Assembly: GCA_034509495.1 (NCBI GenBank) | Contig: CM067521.1 | Location: forward strand, 16,063,491 to 16,127,490 | DNA from: Acestrorhynchus altus | Lineage: Eukaryota; Chordata; Actinopteri; Characiformes; Acestrorhynchidae | Length of the DNA: 64,000 bases | Direction: 5' to 3' | Shown: in pieces, positions 57,429-64,000 of the stretch | Layout: each line of letters starts with the position of its first letter | Position numbering within the stretch: the stretch's first letter is position 1 | Position numbers and translations under genes: made by a program | The notes under the pieces: generated by a model | Database searches by the model: none | Seen by the model: only the letters and a program-made list of their open reading frames with translations | Told to the model about the DNA's origin: nothing

Positions 57429-57793
57429 CACTTAAAAATGAGTGTTCTCCAAGGGTTCTATAGTAAAGGAAATGGTTCTATATAGAGCTTTGATTAAAGG
57501 GTTCTTTGATTTGTGAATGTGTTCTTCAGCTTAATTGAGAATGTGATATAGAGGGTTCTATATAAAACCTTTTTGGAAAAGGGTTCTACTATTGTTACTA
57601 TGTCAAACATTTTTGGTGCCATATAGAATCCTTTTCCAAAAGGTTCTGTATAGCACCCTAAACAACACATTCTCCATTAAGCTGAAGAACCCTTTCACAA
57701 TGCACAGAACCTTTCAATTATGCAAATGGTTCTGTTCTATATAGAACTGTTTTCTTTACTAATGAACCCTTGAAGAACCCTCATTTTAAGGGG
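57429..57793. mobile_element. long inverted-repeat (palindromic) DNA element
   Basis: Left arm: CTTAAAAATGAGTGTTCTCC, AAGGGTTCTATAGTAAAG, GGTTCTATATAGAGC. The right arm is its inverted copy: GTTCTATATAGAACTG, TTTCTTTACTAATGAACCC, TTGAAGAACCCTCATTTTAA. A second inverted pair, CCTTTTTGGAAAAGGGTTCT and AATCCTTTTCCAAAAGG, lies near the centre. The arms together cover most of the 365 bases. No coding capacity. A one-arm fragment is at 9829-9890. Confidence 0.75.
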
Positions 57794-59224
57794 GAGGCTG
57801 TGGTTTATGACACTGTATGACTTACATGGACAAAAATGCGCATTAGTAAACAGCAGTAGCAGCCAATTCATTTTACAGTGAAGGCCACATGCTTGTTCTT
57901 TAAGATTTCACGGCTCTTGAATCCAGAGGGGCCACTACTTTGTGCCTCTTGTTATTCCTAAACAAAACAATCTCTGTTCTACCTTTTTTTTCTGCAGCGG
58001 AAAGTTGTCCTGTCTGCTTTGTAATGTACTCAAGCCTCTTGCAAAGTGAGTCAGCGGGAGTTTAGTTGCTTGTGGAAAGGTCAGATGAACCTACCTCTCA
58101 CCTGCATAGCTGTGGTAGGTAATTCCATAAACTCCATGAAGAACAGAGTGTGGATGCTTGCCTTCCACGCGAGAGATGGTGGGTCAAGCCGAGCTGTACT
58201 AAAAGGGCTCTTGGTACAGATCGGGTTATAACCATTGGCACCAAGTACGGAGGGGTGGGTCCATTTTTAGTTTTGTTGGCCAGCATCAAGGTTTTGTTTC
58301 TGATGGGCAGCTACAGAAAGCCAGGGAAGAGAACACTGAAGAGGAGTTACATGGCTGAACGTAGGAACTTAGGAACACTGAAATCAACCATCCCACTGTA
58401 TGAAAAATAACATACAAGTAAAGAACTGGCACCTTGGGCAGGTCAGTTCAGCCCCAAAGCAGACCACAATATGTGTCAAGAAATACAACCTTCACATGTG
58501 AACCTTCAGGCGTGTCATTGGTAACTGGTTTTGGAACACGGTATCGTTTATCACACTTCCCCATTGTGAGACAGAGTGCCTCAAAAGATCAAATGTTCAG
58601 TATACACTAGAACTAATCTGATCCTAAGTTCTGATCTGCTGTAAGTCCAGCAAGTCCTACAGTCAGCACCCAGGCAATCCTCCCCGCAATTGCTTCTATT
58701 ATGCAGCTCCAGGTTTTAACTTGAAACCTGCTTTCTCTCAGATATTGTTCTGTGGCTCTGCAGAGGAACCTGCTATTAGCTTGGCGATAAGCCCTAATGA
58801 AGGAACATGCAAATGGAATGGTATTTTCCCCTCAGCCACCAGCATGCTGTCATGCCTGACTGCTTAAATGGCACCATATGTTCTTGCAGCCACTTTGATT
58901 CATATCGTAATTTGTGTGCAGAGATTAGAGTGGTCATTCGCACTGACAGTAAATGCTGGTGTGTGGTTGGGAAGATGTTTCCCAGTAAATGTTTGCTATA
59001 TTGTTTTGCAGCTGGAAATAGGAAATGCAATGCATGCAGAAATTAGATGAGCTGATTTGTGTAGATTGTGTGTGTGTTGCACACACATTCACATGTAACA
59101 TTGAAGTTTTCATATTATATATATATATATGCTTTTTCCACATAATATCAAAACTTCAATCTTACACATCACTACACATCACTGCGCTCTTGCTGTTATC
59201 CCATGATCTCATCATATGATCATC
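57794..59224. other. gene-free stretch
   Basis: Overlapping frames of 60-86 codons at 58046-58410 and 58794-59050 lie on both strands without domains. A short TATATATA tract sits at about 59118-59131. Confidence 0.45.
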
Positions 59225-59320
59225 TGATCTTGGCTCAGTTTCCCAAAGGCTTCATAGTACTGAGATCATGTTAACAGAGAGACAGATTGTTAAGACACTT
59301 TTGGGAAACCCAGCCTATCT
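59225..59320. repeat. TTTCCCAAAAGC-type inverted-repeat element, copy 2
   Basis: CTCAGTTTCCCAAAGGCTTC and GACACTTTTGGGAAACCCAG form an imperfect hairpin of about 25-base arms around GATCATGTTAACAGAGAG. Shorter than the copy at 45370-45605. Confidence 0.6.
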
Positions 59321-59927
59321 CACCATATTGTGACCTTCTGTGATATTCAAGGCTAGCTTTGTTACACCAGGCTCTGTTATTTTGTGTATGAGAGGGCAGT
59401 GAATATGAGTTATCCTCAAACATGGACTGACCAATAACTGCTGATCCATTGGGAAGGAAAATAAGAATAGATATATATTTTTTATCCTGATTAATCAAAT
59501 AATCGTGACAGCCTTAAACTGAACTGAGTGCATTGATTATACTATCATAGGATAACCACTGGATTGTGGCAGTGAGAGTTAATATCTGTCCCTCTGTCTC
59601 TCTGTCTCTCTCGCTCTCTCGCTCTATCCCTCTCTCGCTCTTTCATGCTGTCTCCTCACTAAATAATTGCTCTCCATAACATGACAGTAGGGCAGGTGTG
59701 TAGTGCCAGTCATCTGGGCACGTTGATCGAGATTAGGAACGTGCCACTGGACCAAAACATCTAATTTAAAAGCCATCACTGTGTACCCAGCCCACACAGC
59801 TCTGCCCTGTGTAATAACATCGCCTTGTGTCCCTCTCGTGTCTGTCCTGTTCGGGTGGCCATCATATTCAGCCTGCTGTTAATAGCTTTGTTCTTCACAC
59901 TTTTGATGTGTACCAGCCTTTGCTACA
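59321..59927. other. gene-free stretch
   Basis: A C/T-rich segment with CTCTCGCTCTCTCG units lies at about 59588-59642; otherwise unique. Confidence 0.45.
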
Positions 59928-60985
59928 CTACATAGACAAAAGTATTGGGACCCAAAATCTGCATTTTACAGGCAGTTACATTGCAGTGGCTTTGATGTCT
60001 GACATCATATATGCAAGTAATGCAGCTCAGAAAACAGCTAAAATGTACTCCTTTCCAAATGAGTTCAGTTCATGTTTAAATGTCAAAGGAGCCTCCAAGT
60101 GCATGATTACCGCTCTGTCCACTTGTACATGCTCAACCTGCAGGCAGACTCTGACTGAACAGTGATGTCACTGACCCAGAGATTGGATTACAGAGAAAAT
60201 GTCCAGAAAAGGGATAAATACTCAAAATGACATAAATAATAAAAGTAATAAAAGACATTCAGGGTTTATTTGTTTTTATTACTATTATTTTTTGACTGCT
60301 GTCAGGTATTTTGAAGGCCTTATTATACATATTGTAAATCTAATCATTACAATGAACTCAAAAGTATGTCTTATTCTAATGCTTTCTGAAGTATTAAGTG
60401 TTTTTACTGAGCCTACCAGCAAAAAAACATAAACAAATTAAATGTGAAGTAAATTGTTGGTTAAAACATGATGAAATTCATACAATTCTTTCATACGATT
60501 CGTCTCAATTCTGTTCATTATTATATCTTACAGGACAAATCTGAGCAGTTAATATCTCATAAAAGTAACATGGCATGTGTGACTGCCTTCTATAAATAAT
60601 TATTTTACTTTTTAGGCAAACAAATGTACGTCATACTATGAAAACATCCCACTACATTGGCCTGCGGCCGTGAGGTTAAAAAGGGTTTGTCCTGCAGTAA
60701 CTGTCTGTATTGTTCAGAATGTGCTCTCAGCTCATCCCAGTAATAATGGATGGAGCACCAGGATTCCAAGGAACACAGTTCCACTGCTCCACAGCTCAAT
60801 TATGGGGGATCTTTAAAGGCATGGGGCAATTTGTTCATGTTTATCTGCTCCAGAGAGTCCTAGTATTTTTCTACAGGGTCTAGGCAAGCTGTGTGTGGAT
60901 TTGCACAGTTTTGTCAGCAATGTGCACATGATTGCATTCATTAGAAGGGCTGTGCACAAACATTTAGACATATGGTGTATAACAT
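59928..60985 (+). mobile_element. family M DNA element, copy 8, split by family D
   Basis: Left end CACTACATAGACAAAAGTAT and TGGGACCC at 59928-59954. The body resumes at about 60675 with AAAAAGGGTTTGTCCTGC, ATGGATGGAGCACCAGGATT, CCACTGCTCCACAGCTCAAT and TTTATCTGCTCCAGAGAGTC. Right end GCACAAACATTTAGACATAT near 60953-60972. The split part is replaced by a family D copy. Confidence 0.75.
59955..60655 (+). repeat. family D repeat, copy 3, nested in family M
   Basis: CTCAACCTGCAGGCAGACTC, GATGTCACTGACCCAGAGAT, TGCTGTCAGGTATTTTGAAG and ATCATTACAATGAACTC follow the order of the copies at 38540 and 49836. The family D ends are not sharply defined. Confidence 0.6.
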
Positions 60986-61214
60986 CTTCTCAAGCAGCTC
61001 CTCTCCTGCTTGGCTGTTGTGTTTTGTGTTTGTTTGAATCTGCTATTTTAGTCTCTGACTGAGTTTGAATATTTGCTTTGTTGCCCAAGGCCAGCGTTGC
61101 CCGCCTGCCTGCTCTATCTCTCTGGCACTCAGTCAGTGAGGGTCTTGTGTTACCTCAGATCAGGGTGAGGAGCTCCGGTTTGGGTTTTATGTTTTAAGAA
61201 ATGGATCACTTGGG

Positions 61215-61233
61215 GTGTGTGTGTGTGTGTGTG

Positions 61234-61281
<48 letters not shown>

Positions 61282-61302
61282 ACAGAGAGAGAGAGGGAGA
61301 GA
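61215..61302 (+). repeat. compound (GT)n(GA)n microsatellite
   Basis: About 32 GT units with one GC interruption, then a GA-rich run from 61280. Confidence 0.97.
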
Positions 61303-61740
61303 GACTACGTGTCTGTGGCCATGAACATCTTCCCTCAGCTGGTGGGTCTCCATGGTAACGGAAGGTCTATCATAGTTGTCGGTGGAGCTGGAGAGAGGGA
61401 CTAGAGTGAAAACGTAGGAAGCTCTCCTGACCATCTCCTCACACTTCAGCTGAAACACCAGCCCTAAGACCAAGCAGTAACATCACTGAAACACACACAC
61501 TCCCCCCTAGTGGCTCAACTAGGCAGCTGCAAAGTTTTTTTTTTCCAACCTTATTGCTGGCGTGAGGAATATCTTTCCCTCTTTACATAATTTGAAATGA
61601 ACAGTTGCAGCTTATCATATCAGAATTTCATAATGAACGGTCCAACAGAAATGATCCAAAATTAAATACAGTTTTCACATTGAAACTTCAGATAAATTGT
61701 GTGTTTTAACTGTGTTTTAACTGTTAATTGTTAGGGATTA
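61303..61740. other. gene-free stretch
   Basis: Holds a short ACACACACTCCCCCC segment at about 61490-61507 and a T run at 61536-61544. Nothing coding. Confidence 0.45.
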
Positions 61741-61870
61741 TTAAATTATTCCGTGTTAGTGTGTGCTGCACTGGTACAAGTGGATCAGATATAGCAGAGC
61801 TGCTGGAGTGTTTAAACACTGTGTCCACTCACTGTCCACTCACTGTCCACCAATCACTGCTGTCTAATAA
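61741..61870 (+). repeat. family Q repeat, 5' fragment (copy 3)
   Basis: CCGTGTTAGTGTGTGCTGCA, CAAGTGGATCAGATATAGCA, GAGCTGCTGGAGTGTTTAAA and the CACTGTGTCCACTCACTGTC block match the start of copy 1 at 600-700. CTCACTGTCCA is tandemly doubled. Confidence 0.65.
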
Positions 61871-64000
61871 GAACAAAGCATCTTCATTTTTGTTTGTACG
61901 TGTTTATTTGATTATTTGACGTGTACTGCTGATTAGGAGCTTGTCTTCTTTATTATATTACGGTTCATATTAAGTAGCAGGTGATGAATCACATGACTGG
62001 AGGGGACTTACATTATTAAAATGTAAACGTGTTTGGGGCCCACAACTTCACCTCTGTTGGTTTTTAAGTACACTGGGTCGTTGCTTTAGTGTATTTGATG
62101 GGAAAGCCTCCCAGTCCAACTTTAATATATGGAGTTTTGATGCCATCTAGTGGATGCAGTTCAGTAACTGATGAAGCTGACAATGGCAAAGATTTAGTCA
62201 AGGGTGGTTACTTTTGTCATGTTTGTTATGTGTTTTGGACCATTTATGTTGTTAAACCGTGGCTCAGTATTCAATTATTAAACCTAATCCAGAAAATGTG
62301 GCTTATTTGTTGAGCATATATTGTGGGCCTATGAATGTGATATAATTCATAGCAAGACAATAGTTCCACAAATCTGCAAAACGTGCTCTACATATTGTGT
62401 AATTGTGAAAGTTGCACAACATACTGTGTCCTTAACGTTTGGTTTGGAGTTATTTTCTCACTGTTTTGCTTTCTGCCCTGAGAGCTTTAGAAATATGTTT
62501 TGAAAGGTCATGGAATGGCCTTGGGTCTCACACTGAGTAAGAGTTGGAATTGGAACAATGTAATGAGGGGATTTTTCCGGAGAAATACGCTGTTAGATGA
62601 GCATTGAGGGAGATTTCATTTAAAATGGTATTTCCATAGTTAGATTAGTAGTTTATAAGCTCTTAAAACTGCTACATGGGTCTAGAATGAAACAATGCTT
62701 TTAGACCCCAAATCTGGATACTAAGCTCATCAACATTCAAACTCTAATGCTTCTCCTCAGGATGATCGTACAGAAGAAGGTGTCTTTCAGAATTAAGTAA
62801 ATAAATACAATCGCTGGCAAACTATTTGAGCTAGGTCTTCAGTTCATGAAACATATGGGTGGTTCTTTGAATTGGTAGTTGCTAAACATAAGGCCTTCAT
62901 TTCTAAAAATGAAGTTCCAACCAATGGGATATCTGGGGTCAGGATAGGGCTGGACTGGCCACATAATTCAGCCTGGGATTTTTTACAGACTAGCCCACAA
63001 ACGACCAGGTCGCGGTCCGTTTTGATCAATTCATTCCCTCTCAGTGGCCCATGCCAACACCGGCCAGGACTTGTCACTGTTCTCTCAGTGGCCAGTCTAT
63101 CACTGGGATTCGTTGGACATATTTCTGTTTAGCATTTAGCATCTGTTTTTGATTCTGTATTGAAGCATTATTGACTAAGACACTGATAGCCTTAGAATTT
63201 CATACCTAATCTTATTTTCCTTTGCTTCAATACTGTCAACATTAGAAACGGTATTGAGTCAGACTGTCCAGCAGTCATCTGAAAAGCTCAGTGAAAATAG
63301 ACCCTGACAATGAGCTGTTAATAGAGGCCAGTGCAGCTGTGCACATTGGTTTTGTCCATGGTGAGACAGTGTTGAATTGCTAATGGCATGGTTGTGTGCT
63401 TTGAGGAAAGCTACAGTTTCCTTCCCCTGCTCTGTCTGTCCTGAAAATAAGCCTCAGACTATCTGATTTGGCCAAAATCAATAGTTAGATCTTTTGCCCT
63501 CCTCTGTATTCTGAAAGAAAGACAGCATATTTTGGCTTCTGACTGCCAGTCTGCAAAAGGAAATGTTGATTCAAGGGAGATTACATCTGAACTGGAAGAC
63601 CTCTGTGGTGTAAGATGTGGAATGCTTGAAAATAACCTCCAGCAAAGAGCTGAATGTTAAACAGAAGATCATTACAAGGACATTTGCACATCTTGTCTAA
63701 TACCGACATAGATATCAGCTTCTGACAGAATGTAGAGTGCAAAGAGAAAAATGAACACAAAAAAAAACATCAGACAAAACTGAAGATTCATCTCCCCAAA
63801 GCCATTTGTTTTAGAAGTTCTGATCTTTGTCTAGGGGTTTAGTCTTACCCAAGGATTGTTGGAGCTCCTTGCATCGTGTTGTATGCTCTTGGGCTGAACT
63901 TCTTAGGATGACCTAAGCCGTGTTTGCAGTTGTTTCACTTAAATTATTTTCAGAATATTTTTTTTTCCACACTCTGAAACATTTTGAGCCATCTAAACCT
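61871..64000. other. gene-free stretch to the window end
   Basis: At about 62930-63110 the text GATAGGGCTGGACTGGCCAC, CAGTGGCCCATGCCAACACC and CTCTCAGTGGCCAGTC contains inverted GGCC-centred words that may belong to a fish repeat. The rest is AT-rich unique sequence without a coding frame. Confidence 0.4.

Overview
The window looks like teleost fish DNA, most likely from an otophysan (characin, catfish or knifefish relative). That placement rests on recalled interspersed repeats, not on a search. No protein-coding gene can be supported. Every longer open frame is either a translated microsatellite or minisatellite, the antisense of a mobile element, or a short frame without recognisable domains. 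The window is therefore either a gene desert or the inside of a very large intron. No tRNA, rRNA, CRISPR array or operon-like structure was seen. Boundaries of old repeats are good to about 10-20 bases. Family relations come from comparing copies inside the window and from memory.  Layout. 0-13 kb: a palindromic-type repeat (600-1112), a LINE 3' end (1640-2365), a 66-bp-period minisatellite (4481-4916), tRNA-derived SINEs, several copies of one non-autonomous DNA element (called family M here), and a second LINE 3' end merging through a CA microsatellite into a SINE (12240-13088). 13-25 kb: mostly single-copy sequence, with a wrecked Tc1-type transposase (16600-17095), a reversed copy of the GTTGCTATGG minisatellite (19225-19530) and a SINE sitting inside a deleted Tc1 derivative (20619-21335). 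25-30 kb: an old pair of similar segments (25141-25550 and 26195-26450) among long TG, GA, CA and CT tracts. 30-46 kb: a long minisatellite (33886-34455), a second deleted Tc1 derivative, family M copies including one split by a probable solo LTR (42757-43720), and a three- to four-copy AT-rich repeat (family D). 46-64 kb: two more Tc1 transposase remnants, a terminal-inverted-repeat element holding a GGAT minisatellite (51229-52085), a long palindromic element (57429-57793), and a family M copy split by a family D copy (59928-60985).  The mobile elements do not act together as a system. They record layers of insertion: LTR into M twice, D into M once, SINE into a Tc1 derivative once. The most unusual structure is the 4.5-4.9 kb array, whose 66-base unit repeats a near-palindrome resembling the RFX-factor X-box. 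Several unique, less AT-rich stretches (about 11.7-12.0, 14.2-14.6, 23.6-24.0, 46.8-46.9, 48.5-49.0 and 52.2-52.5 kb) are reasonable candidates for conserved regulatory DNA. Conservation cannot be judged from one sequence.
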